In this document: positions 1-7,751 of the stretch, piece after piece
Layout of the letters: each line of letters opens with the position of its first letter
Numbering within the stretch: the first letter of the stretch is position 1
From: a virus
Virus record (IMG/VR): IMGVR_UViG_3300024518_001171
Location: 1 to 29,323 of that record
Reading direction: 5' to 3' (one strand)
Length of the DNA stretch: 29,323 nucleotides
The notes under the pieces: model-generated
What the model saw: the letters and a program-made list of their open reading frames with translations, nothing else
Told to the model about the DNA's origin: nothing
Database searches by the model: none
Position numbers and translations under genes: made by a program

Positions 1-139
1 GAGTGTTATCAGCGGTTCCACGTCCACAACCATTAAGAAATGGTGTGTCCATTGGACTGATATTATATATAATATTTGATAGGTCTTCCCTAATGCCAAT
101 GGCACCATAGGTTTCCCTAGTATCTGTCGGAACTGTCAT
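1..139 (-). CDS. Major capsid protein, N-terminal 46 residues (partial, SU10/DUF5309-like)
   Basis: The reading frame starts at an ATG at 139-137 on the minus strand and runs off the window at base 1. A strong Shine-Dalgarno (plus-strand TCCTCCTT near 148-155) lies about 8 bases upstream. The visible peptide contains GIREDLSNIIYNISPMDTPF followed by an Asn-Thr near the edge. That matches the N-terminal pattern of SU10-type major capsid proteins (REDL..I..ISP.DTP), where this arm helps build the capsomer. It directly follows the scaffold gene, which is the expected place. Only the first 46 codons can be read, so the fold and length are not verified. Confidence 0.82.
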   Translation of the reverse strand, partial: MTVPTDTRETYGAIGIREDLSNIIYNISPMDTPFLNGCGRGTADNT

Positions 140-156
140 AATGCAGTCCTCCTTAG

Positions 157-1194
157 TTAAGTGTCTATAAAATCCTCTAAAAGTTTAGTCGCATCGTGGA
201 TGTGACCTGACCCTTGAAGACGCTCCATTTGTTTTCTACGTGCCGCCTTAGAATTGCTGGATTTGTCCCTAATAGACCCAGAAGATACCACCTTCGGTTT
301 GTTTCTGAGCTTTTTCGATGCAACTTTAGAGGGATTGGCTTTGTCGTAAAGCATAGCCTTGCGTAATACAAGCAATGATCTGTGGTCTACCAAAGACCCA
401 ACTTCTTGGGTGGAATATCCCAAGCTAGTCGCATAGTCTCGTAATTGAGTTCCTATTTTTTGCCTCTTAGCTTCGTCTTTCCAATCTGGTAGTTTTTCAG
501 CAAGCTTCTTATGTTCACTTACTACCACATTCTGATGCTGTTTTGCAGCATCCTCTGCCTGCTTTGCCCTAACCATTTCTTGCTGCTGGAACATAGCTTG
601 GACACGATCTTGCGCATCTCTATAGTCTTCTCGTAGAGTAACATACTCTATAGGACTTTCTTCCTTTAGACGTTCCCAATCGACGTTCATAAACTGCTGA
701 AGATGCTCGTTTGAGTTGTCTATTACGTTCTGCAATGACGCAACGTATTCTTCCCGTTCTTGCTGAATTTGACCAATTTCTGAACGCGCCATTTCTAGCG
801 CCTCTTCCATATGGTTTCTTTCTTCAGCTATTTCCTGGGTTTTCTTGGTGTAATCTGATTGTCGAGAATAACCTTTTACGAGTTCTTCAAGGGACACCTC
901 ATGATCTGCACCGTTTACTCTAACAGTGTAGGAATCAGGCTCCTCTCCCTCCTCGCTCTCTTCATCAAACTCTTCAGACTCTTCCTCAGAATCGTCTTCA
1001 GATTCCGCTTCCAATGGTTCGTCTTGAGATTCCTCAGTAGACTCTACCTCTTCCGCCGGTGTGGCTTCCTTTTCTTCAGGGATGTCCTCATCGGTTCCCA
1101 TAAGTCCAATTAACGCCTCTTGTGCTTTTGCTATACTGCCAGCACCTCCTACTACCGTTTCCGGCAATTGCGGGGCTTCATGCGTGTCCGCCAT
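157..1194 (-). CDS. Head scaffolding protein
   Basis: 345 residues. The N-terminal half (about residues 35-85) is extremely rich in Glu, Asp and Ser. A short ordered patch follows (YTVRVNGADHEVSLEELVKG, about 90-109). A long charged helical, probably coiled-coil segment runs from about 115 to 235, and the C-terminus is Lys/Arg-rich. Acidic N-terminus, coiled coil and basic C-terminal tail are typical of phage scaffolds, which nucleate the procapsid and leave before or during packaging; the basic tail usually contacts capsid. The gene lies between portal and capsid genes, the standard position. The ATG at 1194 has GGAG about 9 bases upstream. No protease motif is seen, so it is not obviously a protease-scaffold fusion. 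Confidence 0.85.
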   Translation of the reverse strand: MADTHEAPQLPETVVGGAGSIAKAQEALIGLMGTDEDIPEEKEATPAEEVESTEESQDEPLEAESEDDSEEESEEFDEESEEGEEPDSYTVRVNGADHEVSLEELVKGYSRQSDYTKKTQEIAEERNHMEEALEMARSEIGQIQQEREEYVASLQNVIDNSNEHLQQFMNVDWERLKEESPIEYVTLREDYRDAQDRVQAMFQQQEMVRAKQAEDAAKQHQNVVVSEHKKLAEKLPDWKDEAKRQKIGTQLRDYATSLGYSTQEVGSLVDHRSLLVLRKAMLYDKANPSKVASKKLRNKPKVVSSGSIRDKSSNSKAARRKQMERLQGSGHIHDATKLLEDFIDT

Positions 1195-1206
1195 AATAAA
1201 TTCTCC

Positions 1207-1455
1207 TTAGATGTACGGGTGTTGCTTGTCTAGCATCCTTTCCATTTCCCCTGTTTGAACAACAGAGGCTATATGTCCTTTCAGCCTTTCAAGCAGTCTC
1301 AGTGCCAGCCAGAAAGCTTCTCGCTGGTCTACATCGTGTGACCCGGTGGTTTTCCACAGGTCTAAAATCTCTTGTTCTACAACTTGGAATGACTCTACTA
1401 ATAATGGATCTTGTAGAAGTCGTTTAGCATTTCTTTCTCTAGCTTCGTCTGTCAT
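1207..1455 (-). CDS. Small helical protein between portal and scaffold (unknown)
   Basis: 82 residues, predicted almost entirely helical and charged, with no Cys and no membrane segment. Its ATG overlaps the portal stop codon (ATGA), so it is probably translated by coupling from the portal gene. Small proteins of this sort are common between portal and scaffold in short-tailed marine phages. Their function is not established, and I do not recognise a named family. A role in head assembly is inferred from position only. Confidence 0.75.
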   Translation of the reverse strand: MTDEARERNAKRLLQDPLLVESFQVVEQEILDLWKTTGSHDVDQREAFWLALRLLERLKGHIASVVQTGEMERMLDKQHPYI

Positions 1456-3428
1456 GTCGCTCCTATCGCAACAGCTCTATTCTGCTCTTCTTCCAATGCC
1501 AATTCTGCCATTTTGAATTGGTTGTCAGATTGTAATTTAGCAGTTTCAAGTTGTAGTTTCTGCGCTTTGAGTTGTGTCTCAGCCGATTTAATCTCCAGCT
1601 CTCCCTTCTTTATCTGTAGTTCAGCTTGCGCCATTTCTTGGCGCGGGTCTGTCTTTTGAGGAGCAACCGAAGGATCTGTCAAGAAGTCGTGAACATTCTG
1701 AAACCCCATGTTCCGTATTAAAGCAGCACCCATGTTGTATAGGTTTTGTTCTGTTACAATATTAAGCCCTCCAGACATTGCCTGAGAAGCGAATTGCATC
1801 ATTTGAGATAAGTGCATCATCTGTTGGTCACGATTACCATGCCCAAGGCCAACCGATATAGTGCAGTCTGATTTGTCTCTCCACATATCTGGCCTTACAG
1901 CAACCCACTCATTATTCAACTGTATAACCCGCTCCTTATCCTGGTTCTTTTGAACTAACTCATATATACCCAGCATAAGCTCCTTTACGCCAGTCTCCGC
2001 GAAGTTTCTGGCAATGAGCTCAACTCTAGCTTGTGCGGCAGTCATAACCTGCGCAACAGCCGTTGCTGTCTGATGGGATTTTAACGCATCATCATTTAAT
2101 CCCTGTGTATTCTTAGATACACCGGATCTTGACTCACGAATTCCATCAAGATATGTGAGCATCTGGAACGAATAGGGTTGTAGTGGCGGGGTTGTTAGAG
2201 GCATAACCGCATTCGGGCTCTTCACACGAACTACGCCTCCAGGTCTTTGGGTAAGAAGGTCATCTAAATTTGCTTGCCCTTCAAGAACAGCATAGCGACC
2301 AAAGTTCTGGTTATACATGTTGTCCATTAAATTCCGCATCAATGTGCTCTTCATCAATTGAAGATCCATCACTAAGTCGGCAACAGACAGTCCAAAAAAC
2401 TTATGCGGTATTTTTATTGGCGTCAAAGAAACGAATGGATAACGATCTATCTCATCATTAGACAGCACCTTGTTTCCAACAGTGCAAACCTTGCGTAATT
2501 CAGCTATACCATCATTATTGTAATCTGTTCTTAGGAAGCTTTCATGCAACCAGTAAGTTCTCAGAGACTCATCGTAAGAACCACCTCCCCACGCATCACC
2601 CCAATAATTTGCAGACTTGTCAAACTCATACCTTGAAAGCCTTTCCATTGAGTATTCGTCTTCATCAAAACCACCGCCAGTTAAATCTTCAGGTTCAAGA
2701 TTTTGATCGGGGTACATCTCTCTGAGATCTGATAGTGTTTTAGGAACCCGGTGACAAACGAATCTTGCATCCTGAAGCGTCTTAGCTTCCCTTGAAATTA
2801 GAAACTCATCTGGCGGGACATTCTCTATGCGAACGCTACCCCTCTTTACATTCCTGGTAATAACTATGTGATGCCCCTCGGATGAGGTAACTCCATAATC
2901 AGACTCCACTTCCTCCCCTGGAGGAGTGTGCTCAATAACCTCTACATCATCGTCAGCCACAAGAGCGGCAAGCTCTTCATCATCAAGACCTTTGTATTCT
3001 TCCCTATTCCATTTCTCAGACTCATCCCACCAAATCTTAACAATTCCGTTTTTCTGTAATAGCGCATCTGTAAACCAAGAATAAAGAATCTCCCAGCCGG
3101 GATTATCCTTCATAAATACGTGATTAACGTAATCAGTAGCTTGTTTCGCCGCTTTTACATCTTCAGGACCTACAGGGGAAAAGGTTACCATGGTGTCTCC
3201 TGACGCGAATACACGCATCAGAGAGGGCTTTAGCCATTCAATAGTATCCTGTACGGTAGAGTCTACGAACTGACTGCGGCCATCCACTTCGTTTCCGAAG
3301 GGCAAGCTGTAGTAATAGTCCATAGCCTTTTCACGCTGCTTAGATATAGTATCACTGTAGCCAAGAGAGTCGGTAATCTCCCCACGTATTCTTGTTACAA
3401 TGTCTTCTTCGCTAATTTTTTCAGCCAT
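1452..3428 (-). CDS. Portal (head-tail connector) protein
   Basis: 658 residues, in the usual range for P22-type portals. The N-terminal region carries patterns typical of this class: DYYYSLPFGNEVDGRSQFVD near residues 37-56, then VQDTIEWLKPSLMRVF. A helical wing/stem region lies in the middle. The last ~70 residues are a charged Gln/Lys/Glu-rich helix, as in portals with a C-terminal barrel or coiled coil. Twelve copies would form the ring through which DNA enters and leaves the head. The gene directly follows the large terminase with a TAATG overlap and is followed by the 82-aa gene with an ATGA overlap, so the head block is translationally coupled. Confidence 0.93.
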   Translation of the reverse strand: MAEKISEEDIVTRIRGEITDSLGYSDTISKQREKAMDYYYSLPFGNEVDGRSQFVDSTVQDTIEWLKPSLMRVFASGDTMVTFSPVGPEDVKAAKQATDYVNHVFMKDNPGWEILYSWFTDALLQKNGIVKIWWDESEKWNREEYKGLDDEELAALVADDDVEVIEHTPPGEEVESDYGVTSSEGHHIVITRNVKRGSVRIENVPPDEFLISREAKTLQDARFVCHRVPKTLSDLREMYPDQNLEPEDLTGGGFDEDEYSMERLSRYEFDKSANYWGDAWGGGSYDESLRTYWLHESFLRTDYNNDGIAELRKVCTVGNKVLSNDEIDRYPFVSLTPIKIPHKFFGLSVADLVMDLQLMKSTLMRNLMDNMYNQNFGRYAVLEGQANLDDLLTQRPGGVVRVKSPNAVMPLTTPPLQPYSFQMLTYLDGIRESRSGVSKNTQGLNDDALKSHQTATAVAQVMTAAQARVELIARNFAETGVKELMLGIYELVQKNQDKERVIQLNNEWVAVRPDMWRDKSDCTISVGLGHGNRDQQMMHLSQMMQFASQAMSGGLNIVTEQNLYNMGAALIRNMGFQNVHDFLTDPSVAPQKTDPRQEMAQAELQIKKGELEIKSAETQLKAQKLQLETAKLQSDNQFKMAELALEEEQNRAVAIGAT

Positions 3429-4933
3429 TAAACAATACCATAATTCATATAATCCACGTCTTTAGTCCATGTTGGGTCATCTTCAGCAACAGAAAATCTA
3501 GCTGACATTGCAGCGTATCTTGTTGCAGACATTAAGTCATCGTGCAAGGGGACGATTTTACCCTCTTTCCTGTGGTACATTCTAAACTCTTGAAACCAAT
3601 CACCAAGGGTTGAAAAGACATGGAATTTACCGTCCTCCATTCTTTGCAGCATAGCCATTATGCCTTCTTCAATCGAGTTTCCGCCCTTTTTCTCCCCCAA
3701 AGCTGGAGGGTTTTCAAAGTGGAATGGTAGCATATTACACCCAAGAGCCCTGTATTGATCTGCCAATCCAGGGTTGCCCATTGAGTCACGCCTATTACCA
3801 TCGTGAGGCCATGCAACAGGTATGAACCTGGGTCTGTTGTTAATCGCCGACGCATGTACAGAAGGAGGCGCTTTTGCCTGTCGATAGCAATCGTATACAT
3901 ACATCTCATCCTCGTCCCTGTCCCAAGCCAACCACACAAGGGCTGTTGGGTGGTCAAATCCAAAATCAATTCCACAGATTCTAGGCCAATACTCTGGTAT
4001 TGGGAACGGATCTACAATAATCTTCTCTTCCATTATAGGAAATACAAGCCCAGAACCTACTGTTGGCCTACCATAGCGCCTCATCTCACGCTCATGTGGG
4101 CTGTAGCTGGAAAGGATCTGCTCCATCACAAGATGGTTTAGATGCCCAGCGTTCCCCAGCAAGCTATTTACGTCTTCAGAAGCGTCGTCCCAAGTAGCGT
4201 TATTCAAAGACTGTCCAGGCTGTAGGTTATTCAAGAAACCCGCTACGGTTTCTGTCATGCCCATTTCAGGAGTAAAGGTCATATACACCATGCCTTTTCT
4301 ATCCAGGGTTCTCGTTACAGCCTGTGAGTATATGTCCCGTGGAGGCTCTTCGTCAAGCCAAATACAATCAACCGACCTTCCTTGCCATTTCTCAACACCC
4401 ATTTCATAGGCTTTGAAAAAGAGCGAACTGTTGCCGCCTGACACGTGCCTAATAAGGGCAACACTCTTTGCATTAGGGACGCCGGGTTTCCGCTCTGCTT
4501 TTATTATCAAATGCTTGGGAACAGATCCACTCCCCCAAGCTGCCGGGTCATCAGGGGAACCCAATAATTCATACTGCACAATGTCTCTGGTGGTTTCATT
4601 TGAAACCCCACCAGCCCATGCAACTATTTCTTTGTAAAACCGCTTTCCTTTCCACCAGTCTGGATATAATCCAGTCAAGTGCATTGCTAACTCAGCACTC
4701 CCGCAATAGGACTTTCCTATACGGTTAGCAGCCATCAATAATCTCTGATTGGCTGAAGCTCCAGTTCCGTGGAAGTTTATCTGATATGGGTAGGGATCGT
4801 AGAAGTCAAGCTTGTTGAATCGCTCACGCTTTCTTAGTTCTCTTGCTATTTCTACCGCTCTTTCTAGTTCCTCCCTTGTAGCCGCTTGCGTAGGCAGCTC
4901 GTGCTTGCTTTTCTGCTCCCGATCTAGTCGCAT
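3428..4933 (-). CDS. terL: Terminase large subunit (packaging ATPase and nuclease)
   Basis: 501 residues with both expected domains. The N-terminal ATPase has a Walker A-type AANRIGKS at 68-75, a Walker B with catalytic acid CIWLDEEPP around 190-198, and a coupling-motif-like TFTPE at 219-223. The C-terminal RNase H-fold nuclease shows GIDFGFDHPTALVW from 321 (Asp323), WPHDGN at 375-380 and HDDLMSA at 464-470, giving the usual acidic cluster. It cuts concatemers and pumps DNA through the portal. The ATG at 4933 has a weak AGG about 8 bases upstream. A 69-base gap without a gene separates it from the small subunit. Confidence 0.96.
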   Translation of the reverse strand: MRLDREQKSKHELPTQAATREELERAVEIARELRKRERFNKLDFYDPYPYQINFHGTGASANQRLLMAANRIGKSYCGSAELAMHLTGLYPDWWKGKRFYKEIVAWAGGVSNETTRDIVQYELLGSPDDPAAWGSGSVPKHLIIKAERKPGVPNAKSVALIRHVSGGNSSLFFKAYEMGVEKWQGRSVDCIWLDEEPPRDIYSQAVTRTLDRKGMVYMTFTPEMGMTETVAGFLNNLQPGQSLNNATWDDASEDVNSLLGNAGHLNHLVMEQILSSYSPHEREMRRYGRPTVGSGLVFPIMEEKIIVDPFPIPEYWPRICGIDFGFDHPTALVWLAWDRDEDEMYVYDCYRQAKAPPSVHASAINNRPRFIPVAWPHDGNRRDSMGNPGLADQYRALGCNMLPFHFENPPALGEKKGGNSIEEGIMAMLQRMEDGKFHVFSTLGDWFQEFRMYHRKEGKIVPLHDDLMSATRYAAMSARFSVAEDDPTWTKDVDYMNYGIV

Positions 4934-5002
4934 AACATTTGCCTGATTTTCCCCATTTCCACCCCTTTTTACCGCTAGATAAAGTACACGCCTGAATAGG
5001 CA

Positions 5003-5416
5003 TTAGTTCAGTCTTTCTGGAATCTGCTCTTCTTCAACAACTTCCCTTTTTGTGAGTATATCCAACTCTCTCATCAAATCACTCGTTGAAGACTGCTCTA
5101 CCCTTGAGATGGTCTGCTCTATTCGCTCAGTTGGCTTCAATCCCGCTCTGTCGAGGATGTCTTTGTTAGCAGCAAGCTTAACGCTCTCTGAAATAGCTTC
5201 AGAGGCTAGTTCACGCATCTGTGCTAAAGCCATAGGAGCAGCATCAAGCAAGTTCTGCTCTATGTGCTTCTTTATCTCTTGAGCGAACTGCTTTTTAAGC
5301 TTATGGCCCTGTTGTTTGGAGGTCTTCTCAGAGTACCCCGCAAAAATAGCAGCTTTAGATGCGTTTCCCGTTAGGGAGTAAGCCTCTATGAACTTACCTT
5401 GCTTTTCGGTTACCAT
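5003..5416 (-). CDS. terS: Terminase small subunit
   Basis: 137 residues. The N-terminus reads as a helix-turn-helix of the Terminase_2 type (VTEKQGKFIEAYSLTGNASK at 2-21, then AGYSEKTSKQQGHKL). A helical oligomerisation region and an acidic C-terminal tail follow, the usual arrangement of small terminases that recognise the packaging site and stimulate the large subunit. It sits just upstream of terL on the same strand and overlaps the end of the preceding gene by 7 bases. GCAGG about 8 bases before the ATG can serve as ribosome-binding site. Confidence 0.88.
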   Translation of the reverse strand: MVTEKQGKFIEAYSLTGNASKAAIFAGYSEKTSKQQGHKLKKQFAQEIKKHIEQNLLDAAPMALAQMRELASEAISESVKLAANKDILDRAGLKPTERIEQTISRVEQSSTSDLMRELDILTKREVVEEEQIPERLN

Positions 5417-5955
5417 CCTAAATACCTGCGTCTCAGAGCCATATTAGGAGGCCCTCTCCTCGCTGGTTCTATCAGACCAAAGCCAGGGTGCCTTGGCGCA
5501 TTCCTATAAAGCGCATTAGCCTCTGCTAGAGACACCATAGATGGATCCAAAAGCTTCCTCATTTGCGCTTGCCGCATGAAGTCGTCTTGCACCCCTCCAG
5601 ACCCTCCATACATTGGCTCTGGGCCGCTTTCCATATCCCCCAGCATTTCATGGTGAAAGGATGGTGGAGAGAACCTAGGGCGCATCCTTCCTGGAACCTG
5701 TGAAGGGCCACCTCTAGTGGCTGTGGGGGCACGTCTGGCCCCTTCATTCATCCAAAATCTCTGGTCGCGTGGAGACTGGCCCATTTGCTCCTGTCCTGTT
5801 CTTTCATGACCCTGCAACCTAGCAATGAGAGCCGCTATTGCTCGCATCCTTTCTGCGGTTTTCTCCTCCCGCATTTGGCGAATCGCTTCTATCGCTGGGC
5901 CATGCGCCTTTGGACCCCAAGGTATGTCGTCTCTATATTCGCTTTCGTGTGCCAT
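5410..5955 (-). CDS. Hypothetical protein upstream of terS
   Basis: 181 residues. The first ~60 are helical and charged. The rest is rich in Pro, Arg, Gly and Met with little predicted order, including PRFSPPSFHHEM and GPPNMALRRRYLGW at the C-terminus. No signal peptide, membrane helix or catalytic motif is visible, and I do not recognise the family. A purine-rich GAGAG precedes the ATG at 5955, and the 3' end overlaps terS. Lying in the packaging operon, it could be a minor virion or morphogenesis protein, but that rests on context alone. Confidence 0.7.
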   Translation of the reverse strand: MAHESEYRDDIPWGPKAHGPAIEAIRQMREEKTAERMRAIAALIARLQGHERTGQEQMGQSPRDQRFWMNEGARRAPTATRGGPSQVPGRMRPRFSPPSFHHEMLGDMESGPEPMYGGSGGVQDDFMRQAQMRKLLDPSMVSLAEANALYRNAPRHPGFGLIEPARRGPPNMALRRRYLGW

Positions 5956-5968
5956 AGCATTTCTCTCT

Positions 5969-6676
5969 TTATTGTCGGTTTCTTTCTCTGAACTTCTTTT
6001 TCAGTTGATCAATCATTCTGAGCGCGTCTGTATCCCTTGCGAATCTAGAAGGCACATTTCTCTTCATGTATTTCATTAGCTCTTCTACGGGCATTTTATT
6101 GTCTTTAGCAATCTTCTCTATATACAATCTGGCGTGTTTTTTCTGGCTTTCCGTTCCATACTCTGCATCATACATCCTTGCAAGCACTTCCTCAATTACG
6201 CGAGGTATGCCGTATCCTAAAGCCTCTATTCCTTCATGTCTTAATTCGTGGTTCCATACTTGACGCGGAAGTTTCCTGTCAATATGCCCAATAAATCCCT
6301 TATCCATAGGGTATTGTGGATATGCTTCTAAATCCTCAACACTCTTTATGCTCTCTGCAAGAAGTCCTCTGTTAGATAAATCTTCGTATAGCTCAGGAAC
6401 GCTTAAACGGGGTTCGTTGGTGCGCGCAAATATCTCAGGAGCGCTTGCGCTTTCCTTGCCAAACAATTTTTTAGCTATTGTGGGGCTGATGTTAACACCG
6501 ACAGTTGCCCTTTTCGCAGACGGTTTTAATATACTAGGTAGAACTTGCATGTGAGGCTCCATCCTCACCCCCAATTCTAGCATTGGATCAGCACCACCGT
6601 ACTTCATCCTCTGCATAGCAAACTCTGTATCGAAGTGCTTCTGTTTTAACCTTCTCTGAAAGTCTTCAATTTCCAT
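5969..6676 (-). CDS. Putative HExxH zinc metallopeptidase-like protein
   Basis: 235 residues. It contains WNHELRHEGIEALGYG at 141-156, a classic HExxH zinc-binding motif (His143, Glu144, His147). Acidic residues in IEEVLARMYD at 161-170 are placed to give a third ligand, as in gluzincins. The N-terminal ~90 residues have no recognisable domain, and the C-terminus is basic (KKKFRERNRQ). Known HExxH proteins hydrolyse peptide bonds using the Glu as general base; here the substrate is unknown. It lies two genes before terS, so head maturation or host-envelope digestion are both possible. The start has GGGGG about 7 bases upstream. The motif is seen directly; enzyme activity is inferred. Confidence 0.6.
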   Translation of the reverse strand: MEIEDFQRRLKQKHFDTEFAMQRMKYGGADPMLELGVRMEPHMQVLPSILKPSAKRATVGVNISPTIAKKLFGKESASAPEIFARTNEPRLSVPELYEDLSNRGLLAESIKSVEDLEAYPQYPMDKGFIGHIDRKLPRQVWNHELRHEGIEALGYGIPRVIEEVLARMYDAEYGTESQKKHARLYIEKIAKDNKMPVEELMKYMKRNVPSRFARDTDALRMIDQLKKKFRERNRQ

Positions 6677-6725
6677 TCTAAGCCCCCAAATAGCCTCTCT
6701 AAGCGACGTTTAGCGTTAAGCCCTA

Positions 6726-6911
6726 CTACACCTCAAACATAGTGCTTAAAAGCTCGTCAAGCTCCTTTAATTTGGATGAGACGTATCTCTCGTATAGAAA
6801 AGGAAATATACCGTGAATGACGCCCACTACAGACGCTACAGCAAGTGCTGCACTTACCTTCCAGATGAGGAATAAGTGCTTAAAATAGGTTGTATTTTCT
6901 AGATGCCTCAA
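6726..6911 (-). CDS. Small membrane protein, DUF6356-like
   Basis: 61 residues with one hydrophobic segment, LIWKVSAALAVASVVGVIHG at about residues 15-34, followed by IFPFLYERYVSSKLKELDEL. The HGIFPFL/F element after a membrane helix resembles DUF6356 proteins, small single-pass proteins of unknown function common in proteobacteria and phages. No ATG is available. The start is TTG at 6911, preceded by a strong GGAGGG (plus 6916-6921, spacing about 5), which decides the call. It is the first clear gene of the leftward late block. Confidence 0.6.
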   Translation of the reverse strand: MRHLENTTYFKHLFLIWKVSAALAVASVVGVIHGIFPFLYERYVSSKLKELDELLSTMFEV

Positions 6912-6967
6912 AATTCCCTCCGCTGTATGGGGACAATATCAAAAAAGAATTAAAAATAAAAGGGGGG

Positions 6968-7060
6968 TCACTGCCAAACAGCAACAGCAACGGCAACGGC
7001 AACAGCCACGGCAACAGCAACAACAACAGACTTAATGCCCTCGCAAGCTCGGAACGGCAC
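6968..7060 (-). CDS. Possible 30-residue Val-Ala repeat membrane peptide
   Basis: The minus strand carries a 31-codon frame from GTG (7060) to TGA (6968): MPFRACEGIKS, then eight Val-Ala pairs built from GTT-GCY codons, then Val-Trp-Gln. The hydrophobic run is about 18 residues, enough for one membrane span. A stop codon lies just upstream of the GTG, so no longer form exists. There is no convincing Shine-Dalgarno. A TATAAT on the minus strand (7082-7077) would place a transcript start only about ten bases before the GTG. It may be a real micro-protein or simply how a hexamer repeat translates. Confidence 0.3.
   Translation of the reverse strand: MPFRACEGIKSVVVAVAVAVAVAVAVAVWQ
6977..7030. 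repeat. Hexanucleotide tandem repeat, nine units
   Basis: Nine contiguous 6-base units of consensus AACRGC, with a few substitutions (units 6, 8 and 9 vary). The array lies in the divergent junction between the late and early blocks. On the minus strand it falls in frame inside the 30-codon Val-Ala peptide. Arrays of this sort change length by slippage. Confidence 0.9.
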
Positions 7061-7137
7061 TCTTTATAGGCAGAAAATTATAATATTCTAATATTAACCA
7101 ACGGCGTTATCAGGGAATAATAACCCTACTGCCTTTG

Positions 7138-7215
7138 TTGTATATTAAATGGTAGGGCGAATTTAACATACCGGGCGGACCTGGACCAACGGATCTGGAA
7201 GATCTGGCGGATCTG
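7138..7215. repeat. Complex box, left copy: palindrome plus three GATC motifs
   Basis: Starting at TTG 7138, the half-site GTATATTAAAT (7140-7150) is followed by GGTAGGGCGA and then ATTTAACATAC (7161-7171), an 11-base inverted repeat with one mismatch and a 10-base spacer. Nineteen bases further comes CGGATCTGGA (from 7190), the first of three GATCTG-NNN units in exact 9-base register (7192, 7201, 7210). The same elements in the same order recur at 9158-9258. The layout suggests a protein-bound site (operator, origin or attachment site); none of these is proven. Confidence 0.6.
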
Positions 7216-7294
7216 CTCGAGCTCGAGCGCCGGATGCGTCCGGCTGCGGTCGGGATTCTCGCGCCGGGTTCGGAACCGGCGGGGTTCGGGAACC
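7215..7294. other. GC-rich hairpin cluster
   Basis: Four dyad symmetries lie nearly end to end. There is a 14-base palindrome of two CTCGAG cores at 7215-7228. GCCGGA-TGCG-TCCGGC at 7229-7244 has a six-pair stem and a four-base loop. CGCCGG (7262-7267) pairs with CCGGCG (7276-7281). GGTTC (7283-7287) pairs with GAACC (7290-7294). No T-run follows, so these are not intrinsic terminators. They may be structured leader RNA, an origin, or just GC-rich coding remnants. Confidence 0.45.
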
Positions 7295-7352
7295 GGGTTG
7301 GGTTTGGAGCTGACCATTTCGTGAAGCCCAGAATTCATAGTGTGAGTGTGCC

Positions 7353-7401
7353 CGATATATATCGTTTTCCACTGTCAATCTGTCCCCGTATCGTTTACAA
7401 T
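7353..7401 (+). promoter_or_regulatory. Candidate promoter with upstream 12-bp palindrome
   Basis: CTGTCA (7372-7377) and TACAAT (7396-7401) are separated by 18 bases and match the sigma-70 -35 and -10 boxes at 4/6 and 5/6 positions. The perfect palindrome CGATATATATCG at 7353-7364 lies just upstream, where an operator or activator site could be. Transcription would begin near 7408, about 35 bases before the ATG at 7443. This is judged by eye only. Confidence 0.35.
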
Positions 7402-7442
7402 CACTGGGCCAATAACGGCATAACATTGTGGAGCTTTTAATT

Positions 7443-7751
7443 ATGACTCAAAGTCTAAGAGCGGGACCCACGGTAAACGTCATTCCTTGCGACAAGTCTA
7501 CTCGTTTGGGTAAAGCGTTATCCGAGGATGAATCGTCAATCGCTACGTTGGAAAATAAGTGGACCACCTTGTTGATCGACGAAGCCAGGGATTGGCCGGG
7601 AGAGAAGCGCCCCGGTTGGATTCCAATGGCTGCTGTTTTTATGGTCCTGGAACAGGTCTACAAAGACGGGATAACCGTTGGCGCTAGATCCTGGCAAGAT
7701 GAAGATGATGATAATTTACTAGAGCACTTTTCCTATGGGGGAACTAAGTAA
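7443..7751 (+). CDS. Unknown 102-aa protein paired with the DUF932-like gene
   Basis: 102 residues, acidic at the C-terminus (QDEDDDNLLEHFSYGGTK) and with no signal peptide or membrane span. I do not recognise a family. I chose ATG 7443 over an in-frame GTG at 7428 because GTGGAG at 7428-7433 then serves as ribosome-binding site with about 9 bases spacing, while nothing suitable precedes the GTG. Its stop shares one base with the next ATG (TAATG at 7749-7753), so it is very likely translated together with the DUF932-like protein and may be its partner. Its codon use is that of the island, not of the phage core. Confidence 0.65.
   Translation: MTQSLRAGPTVNVIPCDKSTRLGKALSEDESSIATLENKWTTLLIDEARDWPGEKRPGWIPMAAVFMVLEQVYKDGITVGARSWQDEDDDNLLEHFSYGGTK

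Larger units (their letters stand above)
7156..7440 (+). pseudogene. Open frame with coding-like 5' half; possible gene relic
   Basis: After a TAG at 7153 the plus strand stays open to TAA at 7438-7440. Bases 7189-7330 translate to a protein-like stretch: TDLEDLADLLELERRM, then RPAAVGILAPGSEPAGFGNR and DHFVKP. Third positions are GC-rich, as in the neighbouring island genes. There is no good start codon before ATG 7234, and the final ~35 codons look like promoter/leader DNA. It may be a 5'-truncated gene fused to the palindromic box, or a short real gene of 68 codons. No function is assigned. Confidence 0.25.

Noticed and set aside
6977-7030. CRISPR-like array
   Set aside because: Units are six bases and contiguous without spacers. 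No cas genes are present.
7163-7426. Minus-strand 87-codon frame across the GC-rich hairpins (Pro/Arg-rich)
   Set aside because: Composition is that of the antisense of a GC-rich frame. There is no good ribosome site, and the plus frame looks more like protein.
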